DNA of 64,000 bases from contig NZ_WWGH01000001.1 in the NCBI RefSeq assembly GCF_009865135.1, positions 4,154,001 through 4,218,000 on the forward strand, read 5' to 3'. Below are positions 8,387-16,033 of this stretch, piece after piece. The stretch's first letter is position 1; the number at the start of each line of letters is the position of its first letter. The position numbers and the translations under genes are program-made. The notes beneath the pieces were generated by a model, which made no database searches, had not been told where the DNA came from, and was given only the letters and a program-made list of their open reading frames with translations. Source of the DNA: Streptomyces sp. SID8374. GTDB lineage: Bacteria > Actinomycetota > Actinomycetes > Streptomycetales > Streptomycetaceae.

Positions 8387-9061
8387 TCAGCGCGAGCGCT
8401 TCGCCAGCCGCTCCACGTCCAGCAGGATGACCGCGCGGGCCTCCAGGCGCAGCCAGCCGCGGCCCGCGAAGTCCGCGAGGGCCTTGTTGACCGTCTCGCG
8501 GGAGGCGCCGACCAGCTGGGCCAGCTCCTCCTGGGTGAGGTCGTGCACGACGTGGATGCCTTCCTCCGACTGCACGCCGAAGCGGCGCGACAGGTCCAGG
8601 AGGGCGCGGGCGACACGGCCCGGCACATCGGAGAAGACCAGGTCGGACATCTGGTCGTTGGTCTTGCGCAGGCGCCGGGCGACCGCGCGCAGCAGCGCGG
8701 TGGCGACCTCGGGCCGGGCGTTGAGCCAGGGCTGAAGGTCGCCGTGGCCGAGGCCGAGGAGCTTGACCTCGGTCAGCGCGGAGGCGGTCGCCGTACGCGG
8801 GCCGGGGTCGAAGAGCGAGAGCTCACCGATCAGCTCGCCGGGGCCGAGCACGGCCAGCATGTTCTCGCGCCCGTCGGGCGAGGTGCGGTGGAGCTTCACC
8901 TTGCCCTCGGTGACCACGTAAAGGCGGTCACCCTGGTCGCCCTCGTGGAAAAGCGCGTCGCCGCGCGCGAGGGTCACCTCACTCATCGAGGCGCGGAGCT
9001 CCGCGGCCTGCTCGTCATCGAGCGCCGCGAAAAGCGGGGCGCGCCGCAGAACGTCGTCCAC
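8387..9061 (-). CDS. crp: cAMP receptor protein Crp
   Basis: 224 aa from GTG 9061, the usual length for Streptomyces Crp. The N-terminal cyclic-nucleotide-binding domain contains the phosphate-binding cassette around GELIGELSLFDPGPRTATA, and a long dimerisation helix follows. The C-terminal winged helix-turn-helix contains TQEELAQLVGASRETVNKAL. Crp is a global regulator of germination, colony development and antibiotic biosynthesis (SCO3571 in S. coelicolor). A Crp-like site lies 63-78 bp upstream of its start, suggesting autoregulation. It converges with the MBL-fold gene and is divergent from nth. Confidence 0.96.
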   Translation of the reverse strand: MDDVLRRAPLFAALDDEQAAELRASMSEVTLARGDALFHEGDQGDRLYVVTEGKVKLHRTSPDGRENMLAVLGPGELIGELSLFDPGPRTATASALTEVKLLGLGHGDLQPWLNARPEVATALLRAVARRLRKTNDQMSDLVFSDVPGRVARALLDLSRRFGVQSEEGIHVVHDLTQEELAQLVGASRETVNKALADFAGRGWLRLEARAVILLDVERLAKRSR

Positions 9062-9123
9062 GAGTTCTCTCCTTGTCGGCCTGTTCAGGGAACCGTGGTC
9101 CCCATCATGCCGGACGGTAAAAC

Positions 9124-9139
9124 AGTGCGATCAATCACA
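9124..9139. promoter_or_regulatory. Candidate Crp-binding site upstream of crp
   Basis: AGTGC-GATCAA-TCACA matches the CRP palindrome TGTGA-N6-TCACA at 8 of 10 defined positions, with a perfect right half. It sits 63-78 bp from the crp start codon, in the region divergent to nth. Autoregulation is inferred, not shown. Confidence 0.5.
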
Positions 9140-9409
9140 AACCAGTTTGACGCACGGGCGTGCCGGTCCCTACGGCAGGGGGCCGATCGGGGGTGGATAT
9201 GCGGTGACCGGGGCGGTTGTCAGTGGCTGGCTCTAGGCTGGCCGGGTGTCCAGAATGCCGGGGAGTACACGGGCCGAGGGGGCTGATGGGGTGTCGGCGA
9301 AGCGTGTTTCCGCTGTGGGCGAACACCCCCCGGTTCGCCCGGAGAGTGCCGCAAATGGCTCCCTGGAGGGACCGGCAAAGCGGTCCGTGAGACGGCCAGG
9401 AGGCCCGCA

Positions 9410-10243
9410 GTGACATCGTCGAAGACCGGAACCGCACCCAAGGCGCCCAAAGCGCCCAAGGCGCCGAAGATCCCCAAGGCCGAGTCGCACCTCGCGCTGG
9501 TCCGCCGCGCCCGCCGGATCAACCGGGAGCTCGCCGAGGTCTATCCGTACGCCCATCCCGAGCTGGACTTCCGCAACCCCTTCGAGCTGCTCGTCGCCAC
9601 GGTCCTCTCCGCCCAGACCACCGACCTGAGGGTCAACCAGACCACCCCCGCGCTCTTCGCCGCCTACCCGACGCCCGAGGACATGGCGGCGGCCGTTCCG
9701 GAGGAGATGGAGGAGCTGATCCGGCCGACCGGCTTCTTCCGGGCCAAGACCAAGTCGCTCCTGGGCCTCTCCGCCGCCCTGCGGGACGACTTCGGCGGCG
9801 AGGTCCCGGGCCGTCTGGAGGACCTGGTCAAGCTGCCCGGCGTCGGCCGCAAGACCGCCAACGTCGTGCTGGGCAACGCCTTCGGGGTCCCCGGCATCAC
9901 CGTGGACACGCACTTCGGCCGCTTGGTCCGGCGCTGGAAGTGGACGGACGAGGAGGACCCGGTGAAGGTCGAGGCGGTGATCGCCGACATCTTCCCGAAG
10001 AGCGAGTGGACGATGCTGTCGCACCGGGTGATCTTCCACGGCCGCCGCATCTGCCACTCCCGGAAACCGGCCTGCGGCGCCTGCCCCATCGCCCCGCTCT
10101 GTCCTTCGTACGGTGAAGGGGAGACCGACCCGGAGAAGGCCAGGAAGCTGCTGAAGTACGAGATGGGCGGCTACCCGGGCCAGCGGCTCAGCCCGCCCGC
10201 CGACTTCCCGGGCAAGCCCGCTCCCGCACTGGGAGCCGCATGA
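9410..10243 (+). CDS. nth: Endonuclease III (DNA glycosylase/AP lyase)
   Basis: 277 aa. A base-excision-repair enzyme that removes oxidised pyrimidines. The helix-hairpin-helix is LPGVGRKTA at 142-150, with the catalytic Lys at 148. The catalytic Asp is 166 in VDTHFGR. The [4Fe-4S] cluster ligands are Cys 215, 222, 225 and 231 in the family spacing C-x6-C-x2-C-x5-C. The first 24 residues are a Lys/Ala/Pro-rich extension (three KAP repeats), and the C-terminal 35 residues are also extra. The GTG start at 9410 has AGGAGG a few bases upstream. Confidence 0.95.
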   Translation: MTSSKTGTAPKAPKAPKAPKIPKAESHLALVRRARRINRELAEVYPYAHPELDFRNPFELLVATVLSAQTTDLRVNQTTPALFAAYPTPEDMAAAVPEEMEELIRPTGFFRAKTKSLLGLSAALRDDFGGEVPGRLEDLVKLPGVGRKTANVVLGNAFGVPGITVDTHFGRLVRRWKWTDEEDPVKVEAVIADIFPKSEWTMLSHRVIFHGRRICHSRKPACGACPIAPLCPSYGEGETDPEKARKLLKYEMGGYPGQRLSPPADFPGKPAPALGAA

Positions 10244-10345
10244 GGGGACGCCGCACCGAGCGCCCTCCCGACGAACCACGAAATGGCTCGGAACGAAATG
10301 GCCGACGACAGGCGTTGTGAAACCAGGGCAACGAGGGGGGTGCCG

Positions 10346-11065
10346 ATGACGCACACGCACATGCACACGGACACACACGCGGACGCCGACACCCGCCCGG
10401 CCGTCGACGTGACCACCACAGGCCTGCCCGCCTGGCTGGACCCCGTGGCCCAGGCCGCCCGCAGCGTCCGCCCGCAGCAGCTCAGCCGCTTCCTGCCGCC
10501 CGAGAGCGGGGCGGGCAGGCAGTCCGCCGTCCTGATCCTCTTCGGTGAAGGGGCGCGCGGTCCCGAGCTGCTGCTGATGGAGCGCGCGGGCACCCTGCGC
10601 TCGCACCCCGGCCAGCCGTCCTTCCCCGGCGGCTCCCTCGACCCCGACGACGGCGACCAGGCCACCACGGGGCCGCTGCGGGCCGCGTTGCGCGAGGCCG
10701 AGGAGGAGACCGGCCTCGACCCCCGGGGCGTCCAGCTCTTCGGCGTGCTGCCCCGGCTCTACATCCCCGTCAGCAGCTTCGTCGTGACGCCCGTCCTCGG
10801 CTGGTGGCGTGCGCCCAGCCCGGTCGGAGTGGTCGATCCGGCCGAGACGGCCAGGGTCTTCACCGTTCCCGTGGCGGATCTCACGGACCCGGCCAACCGG
10901 GCCACGGCCGTCCACCCGAGCGGCCACAGCGGCCCGGCATTCCTGGTCGAATCGGCCCTGGTCTGGGGTTTCACGGCCGGTGTGATCGACCGGATCCTGC
11001 ACTACTCGGGCTGGGAACGCCCGTGGGACCGGGCCAGACAGGTGCCGCTCGACTGGCGCACATGA
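10346..11065 (+). CDS. NUDIX hydrolase, CoA pyrophosphatase type
   Basis: 239 aa from ATG 10346, chosen because GAGGGGGG lies just upstream; an in-frame ATG at 10283 has no such site. The protein shows the UPF0035/CoA-pyrophosphatase signature LLMERAGTLRSHPGQPSFPGG, followed by ALREAEEETGLDP (NUDIX box). That arrangement is specific to the NudL/CoAse group, which splits CoA or its derivatives into phosphopantetheine and 3',5'-ADP. The His/Thr-rich N-terminus (THTHMHTDTHADAD) is low-complexity. The gene lies between nth and the MarP-like protease on the same strand. Confidence 0.9.
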   Translation: MTHTHMHTDTHADADTRPAVDVTTTGLPAWLDPVAQAARSVRPQQLSRFLPPESGAGRQSAVLILFGEGARGPELLLMERAGTLRSHPGQPSFPGGSLDPDDGDQATTGPLRAALREAEEETGLDPRGVQLFGVLPRLYIPVSSFVVTPVLGWWRAPSPVGVVDPAETARVFTVPVADLTDPANRATAVHPSGHSGPAFLVESALVWGFTAGVIDRILHYSGWERPWDRARQVPLDWRT

Positions 11066-11156
11066 CACGCTGGCTGTCCTGCTGCGCTGTACCGGGCCGG
11101 GCCCGGACCCCGTCACCCCCGACGGGCCAGGTGACGAAACTGCGAGGCTATTGACG

Positions 11157-12362
11157 GTGAACGTGCTGGACATCCTGCTGCTGCTCGCCGCCGTGTGGTT
11201 CGCGGTCATCGGCTACCGACAGGGTTTCGTCGTCGGCATCCTCTCGGTGACCGGCTTCCTCGGAGGCGGTCTCGTCGCCGTCTACCTGCTGCCGATCATC
11301 TGGGACCGGGTGACCGAGGGGGCGGAGGTCTCCACCGCGACCGCCATCGGCGCGGTCGTCGTCGTGATCATCTGCGCCTCGGTCGGCCAGGCCTTCACCA
11401 CCCACCTGGGCAACAAGCTCCGCAGGTACATCACGTGGTCGCCCGCCCGCGCGCTGGACGCGACCGGCGGCGCCCTGGTCAACGTGGTGGCCATGCTGCT
11501 GGTCGCCTGGCTGATCGCCCTGCCGCTGGCCCGTACCTCGCTGCCGACCCTCGGCAAGGAGGTCCGCAACTCCTCGGTCCTGCTCGGGATCTCCCGGGTG
11601 ATGCCCCAACAGGCGCCGCCGTGGTTCCGGGACTTCTCCTCCGTCCTCGCGCAGAACGGCTTCCCGCAGGTCTTCAGCCCCTTCGCCAACGAGCCGATCA
11701 CCGAGGTCAAGCCCCCGGACCCGGCGCTGGTGGGCAGCCCGGTCGCCGCCCGCGCCAAGAAGTCCATCGTCAAGGTCGTCGGTACGGCTCCGAGCTGCGG
11801 CAAGGTCCTCGAAGGCACCGGCTTCGTCTTCTCCGACCGCCGGGTGATGACCAACGCCCATGTCGTCGGCGGCGTCGAGGAGCCGACCGTCCAGATCGGC
11901 GGCGAAGGCCGGCTGTACGACGCGAAGGTGGTCCTCTACGACTGGCAGCGCGACATCGCGGTCCTGGACGTCCCCGACCTCAAGGCCACGCCCCTGGAGT
12001 TCACCGGCACGGACGACGACGCGCGGAGCGGCGACAGCGCGATCGTCGCGGGCTTCCCGGAGAACGGCGCGTACGACGTGCGCTCCGCCCGCGTCCGCGC
12101 CCGTATCGACGCCAACGGCCCCGACATCTACCAGCGGGGCACCGTCCTGCGCGATGTCTACTCCCTCTACGCGACCGTGCGCCAGGGCAACTCGGGCGGC
12201 CCGCTGCTCACCCCGGACGGCAAGGTGTACGGAGTGGTGTTCGCCAAGTCACTCGACGACCCGGACACCGGCTACGCGCTGACGGCCGACGAGATCCGCG
12301 AGGACATCGAGATCGGCCGTTCGGCCAACCAGCAGGTCGACAGCCAGGGCTGCGCCCTCTGA
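11157..12362 (+). CDS. MarP-like membrane-anchored trypsin-family serine protease
   Basis: 401 aa from GTG 11157, preferred over TTG 11151 because GAGG ends nine bases upstream of it. The N-terminal third is a CvpA-like region of four membrane helices, beginning LDILLLLAAVWFAVIGYRQG. The periplasm-facing trypsin-like domain has the triad His in TNAHVVGG (about residue 234), Asp in RDIAVLDVP (about 266) and Ser in GNSGGPL (about 345). Its paired cysteines may form the regulatory disulfide seen in M. tuberculosis MarP (Rv3671c), an acid- and oxidation-resistance protease. In mycobacteria the gene also follows nth and a CoA-type NUDIX gene, which supports orthology. Confidence 0.9.
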   Translation: MNVLDILLLLAAVWFAVIGYRQGFVVGILSVTGFLGGGLVAVYLLPIIWDRVTEGAEVSTATAIGAVVVVIICASVGQAFTTHLGNKLRRYITWSPARALDATGGALVNVVAMLLVAWLIALPLARTSLPTLGKEVRNSSVLLGISRVMPQQAPPWFRDFSSVLAQNGFPQVFSPFANEPITEVKPPDPALVGSPVAARAKKSIVKVVGTAPSCGKVLEGTGFVFSDRRVMTNAHVVGGVEEPTVQIGGEGRLYDAKVVLYDWQRDIAVLDVPDLKATPLEFTGTDDDARSGDSAIVAGFPENGAYDVRSARVRARIDANGPDIYQRGTVLRDVYSLYATVRQGNSGGPLLTPDGKVYGVVFAKSLDDPDTGYALTADEIREDIEIGRSANQQVDSQGCAL

Positions 12363-12416
12363 GGCGGGTGGAGCCCCGAAGCGGCTGAAGCCCTGAAGCG
12401 GGTGAAGCCCTGAAAA

Positions 12417-12452
12417 CCCCCGCCGATCAGCACACAGGCGGATCGGCGGGGG
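12417..12452. terminator. Perfect 12-bp hairpin after the MarP-like gene
   Basis: CCCCCGCCGATC at 12417-12428 and GATCGGCGGGGG at 12441-12452 are exact reverse complements around a 12-nt loop. It lies 55 bp after the protease stop and precedes minus-strand genes, so it probably works as a bidirectional terminator. Confidence 0.85.
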
Positions 12453-12470
12453 ACGGCTTGTCAGGAGAGA

Positions 12471-12689
12471 TCAGCTACGGGGGTGGCGCAGCCGCGCCGA
12501 GACCCAGCGGGCCCGGCGGCGGAGGATGCGCGAGATCCCGAGCCGGTGATTCCCGAGCCGGTGATGATGAAGGTCCTGCACATCGTGCACCCGGCCCAGG
12601 GGGCCGCCCCCCTCATGAGTGCTCGCACCTGCTGTCGCGGTGGAGCGGCGGTTGCGTGCTTCGTCAGTGAAGTCGTGCGTCCAGCCCAT
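12471..12689 (-). CDS. Possible small basic protein of unknown function
   Basis: 72 codons, beginning MGWTHDFTDEARNRR and ending in an Arg-rich GISRILRRRARW...LRHPRS. I do not recognise it. In favour of a real gene: AGAGG lies seven bases before the ATG, and third positions are about 80% G or C. Against: an overlapping minus-strand ORF of similar length exists, and the third-position bias is weaker than in neighbouring genes. A direct repeat (CCCGAGCCGGTGAT, twice) lies inside it at about 12537-12566. The rest of the gap from 12690 to 12804 shows nothing. Confidence 0.4.
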   Translation of the reverse strand: MGWTHDFTDEARNRRSTATAGASTHEGGGPLGRVHDVQDLHHHRLGNHRLGISRILRRRARWVSARLRHPRS

Positions 12690-12804
12690 ACCCCGACCTC
12701 TGCCCGTGACCCAAGGTCGGTAATCGTGCGCGAGTCAGCCAATTGGCTTATGCGGCAGGCAAGTGGCTGTTCGTCGGACAGGTGTGCCCCGGGCGGGTGC
12801 TCGG

Positions 12805-13818
12805 CTACCGGTCGGGCTCAGGATCCTTGAGCCAGTTGATGAGTTCGGTGGAGAAGGCGATCGGATCCTCCTCGTGGGGGAAGTGACCGACACCGTCGAA
12901 AAGTCGCCACCGGTAGGGCGCCTCGACATACTCGCCGGACCCCGCCGAACTCCGGGTGCGGACCGCCGGATCGAGTGATCCGTGCAGGTGCAGCGTGGGC
13001 ACGCGCACGGGCCGCTTCATCCGGCGGTTGAACTGGACCCCGTCCGGACGCGCCATCGACCGGACCATCCAGCGGTACGGCTCGATGGAGCAGTGCGCCG
13101 TCGAGGGGATGCTCATGGCCCGCCGGTAGACGGCCAGGGTCTCCTCGTCGGGGAACTCCGGCGTGCGCGGCCCGGCCCACTCCTGGACCAGCCGGCCCAC
13201 CAGGGCGGCGTCGTCCGCGACGAGCTGACGCTCCGGCAGCCAGGGGCGCTGGAAGCCCCAGATGTACGAACCCGCCCGCGACTGCGCGAAGTCGGACAGC
13301 ATCGAGGAGCGCCAGCGGCGCGGGTGCGGCATCGACGAGACGGCGAGCCGGCGCACCAGCTTGGGCCGCATCACGGCGGCCGTCCAGGCGAGATAGCCGC
13401 CCAGGTCGTGGCCGACCAGCGCCGCGTCCGGCTCGCCGAGGGAGCGGATCACCCCGGTGACGTCGAGGGCCAGGTTGGCGGGGTCGTAACCGCGCGGCGT
13501 CCGGTCGCTGCCGCCCACCCCGCGCAGGTCCATCGCGACGGCCCGGAAACCCGCCTCGGCGAGCGCGGGCAGCTGGTGGCGCCAGGTCCACCAGAACTGC
13601 GGGAACCCGTGCAGCAGCAGGACCAGCGGCCCCTCGCCCATCTCGGCGATGTGGAACCGTGCCCCGTTGGCCGCCACGTCACGGTGGGTCCAGGGGCCGT
13701 CGAGTCGTACGGGGCCTCCGGAGCCGGCCGGGCTCGTCGATGAGCCCGCCGGGCCGGCCGAACCCTGCGGGCTCGCCGACCCCGCCGGGCCGAATGCGCT
13801 GGAATCGGGAACCGTCAT
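12805..13818 (-). CDS. Alpha/beta hydrolase, epoxide-hydrolase-like
   Basis: 337 aa. The catalytic nucleophile elbow reads GHDLGG, with Asp rather than Ser, and the oxyanion segment is LLLHGFPQFWWTWRHQ. Both are typical of soluble epoxide hydrolases and haloalkane dehalogenases. The C-terminal His is in GVGHFPHEE and the preceding acid is in HGSLDPAV. The first 37 residues are a Ser/Gly/Pro/Ala-rich low-complexity tail. The ATG overlaps the stop of the holin-like gene by four bases (13815-13818), so the two genes are translationally coupled. The natural substrate is unknown. Confidence 0.88.
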   Translation of the reverse strand: MTVPDSSAFGPAGSASPQGSAGPAGSSTSPAGSGGPVRLDGPWTHRDVAANGARFHIAEMGEGPLVLLLHGFPQFWWTWRHQLPALAEAGFRAVAMDLRGVGGSDRTPRGYDPANLALDVTGVIRSLGEPDAALVGHDLGGYLAWTAAVMRPKLVRRLAVSSMPHPRRWRSSMLSDFAQSRAGSYIWGFQRPWLPERQLVADDAALVGRLVQEWAGPRTPEFPDEETLAVYRRAMSIPSTAHCSIEPYRWMVRSMARPDGVQFNRRMKRPVRVPTLHLHGSLDPAVRTRSSAGSGEYVEAPYRWRLFDGVGHFPHEEDPIAFSTELINWLKDPEPDR

Positions 13819-14348
13819 GTGGACGAGCGTGCCACAGCGGCGGCCTTGTCCTTACCGGGGAGGCTCTCGACGCCCGTACCGGCCGCGAGGCTGGAGCCGG
13901 AGCGCTTGAGGATCGCGTCGGCCTCGATGGCCGGGCGCGGGTGCGGCTTCACCTTCTGCAGGACGGCGGCGGTCTGCTTGGCGGAGGCGATGGACTTCTC
14001 CGGCGGCTTGACCTTCTTGAACTTCAGCCAGCCGACCAGCCCGAGCAGTGCCGCCAGAAGGACGAATCCGCCGGCCACGATCAGGAACGACCAGGCCAGG
14101 CCGAGGCCCAGGTTGTGAATGCCGTACGCGGCGGCGAAGCTCAGCATCGGCATCGTGAACAGGAGCAGCACGCCCGCCACGATGAACGCGACGCTGCCGA
14201 TCACCCCGCGCTTGACGTCCTGGCGCACCTCCGCCTTCGCCAGGGCGATCTCGTCGTGCACCAGCGCGGACATCTCGGCCGTCGCCGAGGCGACCAGCTG
14301 CCCGATGCTGCGGTCCGCGCTGCCCACGTAGTTGCCGGGGTCGCTCAT
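13815..14348 (-). CDS. Holin-X/DUF1469 family membrane protein
   Basis: 177 aa from ATG 14348. An N-terminal amphipathic region (SIGQLVASATAEMSALVHDEIALAKAEVRQD) is followed by two membrane helices (about 52-74 and 84-108) and a basic cytoplasmic tail. This is the actinobacterial phage-holin-like DUF1469 family, found on many chromosomes with no phage context. The start is set by GGGAG upstream and by the conserved dimerisation helix near the N-terminus. It is coupled to the epoxide-hydrolase-like gene. Confidence 0.88.
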   Translation of the reverse strand: MSDPGNYVGSADRSIGQLVASATAEMSALVHDEIALAKAEVRQDVKRGVIGSVAFIVAGVLLLFTMPMLSFAAAYGIHNLGLGLAWSFLIVAGGFVLLAALLGLVGWLKFKKVKPPEKSIASAKQTAAVLQKVKPHPRPAIEADAILKRSGSSLAAGTGVESLPGKDKAAAVARSST

Positions 14349-14388
14349 CCCTGACTCCCTCTCCGTCTTCGACACATCCGATGTCAGA

Positions 14389-15819
14389 TCATGCCGGACT
14401 GTCCGGCTTGTTGCGCGCTGCCCCCGCCTGTTCGGCGCGACGGCGGTGTTCGGCCGCCTTCTCCTCATGGATCGCGGCCATCCGCTGGTGGTACCCCGGA
14501 TCGTCCTGTTCATAGACGTCGGGCACCCCGGATCCGTCCTCGTCCCGCTCCTCGGCCTCGTACAGCTCGCGGTGCCTGCGGACCCGGAGCCTGAGCAGTA
14601 CGCAGGAGAGTACGGCCGCGGTCAGCGATCCCAGCAGTACGGCGGCCTTGATCTCGTTGACCGTGTCCGCGTCGCCGACGAAGGACAGCTCGCCGATGAG
14701 CAGCGAGACGGTGAACCCGATACCGGCCAGCGAGGCGACCGCGAAGACATCCGCCCAGGCCAGGTCCTTGTTCAGCTCCGCCTTGGTGAACCGGGCGGTG
14801 AGGTAGGTACCGCCGAAGATGCCCACGGTCTTGCCGACGACGAGCCCGAGGAGCACCCCGAGGGTCTCCGGCCGGGTGAAGACACCCGCCAGCGCGTCGC
14901 CCCTGAGGGAGACCCCGGCGGCGAACAGGGCGAAGAGCGGTACGGCGACACCCGCCGACAGCGGGCGGACCAGGTGTTCGATGCGCTCACCGGGGGAGTG
15001 CTCCTCGCCCTCGCGCCGGGTGCAGCGCAGCATCAGCCCCATGGCGACACCGGCGATCGTGGCGTGGATGCCGCTGTTGTACATCAGGCCCCAGATGACC
15101 AGGGCGAGCGGTACGTAGACGTACCAGCCCCGGACGCCGAAGCGCAGGAGCAGGTGGAAGAGCGCCAGGCCGAGGACGGTCCCGCCGAGCGCCAGGAAAT
15201 TCAGGTCGTCGGTGAAGAACACCGCGATGATCAGGATGGCGAAGAGGTCGTCGACGACGGCGAGCGTGAGCAGGAAGGCCCGCAGGGCGGCGGGCAGCGA
15301 GGTGCCGATCACCGCGAGGACGGCGAGCGCGAAGGCGATGTCGGTGGCCGTGGGCACGGCCCAGCCGGCCAGGGAACCGCCGCCCACGACGTTGGTGAGC
15401 GTGTAGACGAGCGCGGGCACCGCCATGCCGCACAGGGCCGCCACGATCGGGAGGGCGGCCGCCCGGGGATCGCGGAGCTGGCCCGCGACCAGCTCCCGCT
15501 TGAGCTCGGCGCCCACGACGAAGAAGAAGACCGCGAGGAGCCCGTCCGCAGCCCAGTGCGCCACGGAGAGATCCAGGCCGAGCGAGGCCGGGCCGAAGTG
15601 GAAGCCGCTGACGTCGGCGTACGAGCCGTCGAAGGTGTTCGCCCAGATCAGGGCGGTGACGGCGGCGGCCAGCAGGATCAGGCCGCCGACGGTCTCGGTG
15701 CGGAGCGCGTCGGCCAGATAGGTGCGCTCGGGGAGGGGCAGCCTGCCGAGCAGGGTGCGGCGGGGCGGGGCAGGGGTGGGCGGTGCCACGAGGGGGAACC
15801 TCCGGGTGGGGAACGGCAT
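14389..15819 (-). CDS. nhaA: Na+/H+ antiporter NhaA
   Basis: 476 aa from ATG 15819. A membrane antiporter that exports Na+ in exchange for protons. About eleven to twelve hydrophobic segments are visible. The ion-binding Asp pair lies in LTLAVVDDLFAI, and the segment WAVPTATDIAFALAVLAVIG is the family signature. A charged tail follows the last helix (about 425-476), longer than in E. coli NhaA. The ORF continues upstream through GTG 15885 (adding 22 residues) and into the acs terminator hairpin. I chose 15819 because the residues upstream have no family character, but the SD is weak there, so 15885 remains possible. Confidence 0.93.
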   Translation of the reverse strand: MPFPTRRFPLVAPPTPAPPRRTLLGRLPLPERTYLADALRTETVGGLILLAAAVTALIWANTFDGSYADVSGFHFGPASLGLDLSVAHWAADGLLAVFFFVVGAELKRELVAGQLRDPRAAALPIVAALCGMAVPALVYTLTNVVGGGSLAGWAVPTATDIAFALAVLAVIGTSLPAALRAFLLTLAVVDDLFAILIIAVFFTDDLNFLALGGTVLGLALFHLLLRFGVRGWYVYVPLALVIWGLMYNSGIHATIAGVAMGLMLRCTRREGEEHSPGERIEHLVRPLSAGVAVPLFALFAAGVSLRGDALAGVFTRPETLGVLLGLVVGKTVGIFGGTYLTARFTKAELNKDLAWADVFAVASLAGIGFTVSLLIGELSFVGDADTVNEIKAAVLLGSLTAAVLSCVLLRLRVRRHRELYEAEERDEDGSGVPDVYEQDDPGYHQRMAAIHEEKAAEHRRRAEQAGAARNKPDSPA

Positions 15820-15954
15820 GATGCCATGGCTGATGACCGTGCCGACCAGACTTCCCGGCGCCCCTGTGAAGATTTTTTCCGTCACTCCGCCACTACGGCG
15901 GTGTCGTGCCGCGACGACGTCGCCGGCAGCACGTCCTTCACTGTACGGGAGCAC

Positions 15955-15989
15955 CGATGGGCATCCGGCGCGGTGCCGGATGCCCATCG
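15955..15989. terminator. Perfect 15-bp hairpin after acs
   Basis: CGATGGGCATCCGGC at 15955-15969 and GCCGGATGCCCATCG at 15975-15989 are exact reverse complements around the loop GCGGT. It lies 45 bp downstream of the acs stop on the minus strand and upstream of nhaA, so it most likely ends acs transcription. Confidence 0.88.
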
Positions 15990-16033
15990 GAGCCGTACAA
16001 AGAGTTCTTTATCGGTCGTTCGGGAAGGCCTGC

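Noticed and set aside
9247..9413. Short plus-strand ORF (GTG 9247) ending in an overlap with the nth start codon
   Set aside because: It overlaps nth in the GTGA style, but it has no ribosome-binding site, mixed codon bias and unfamiliar composition. It is more likely the crp/nth intergenic promoter region read by chance.
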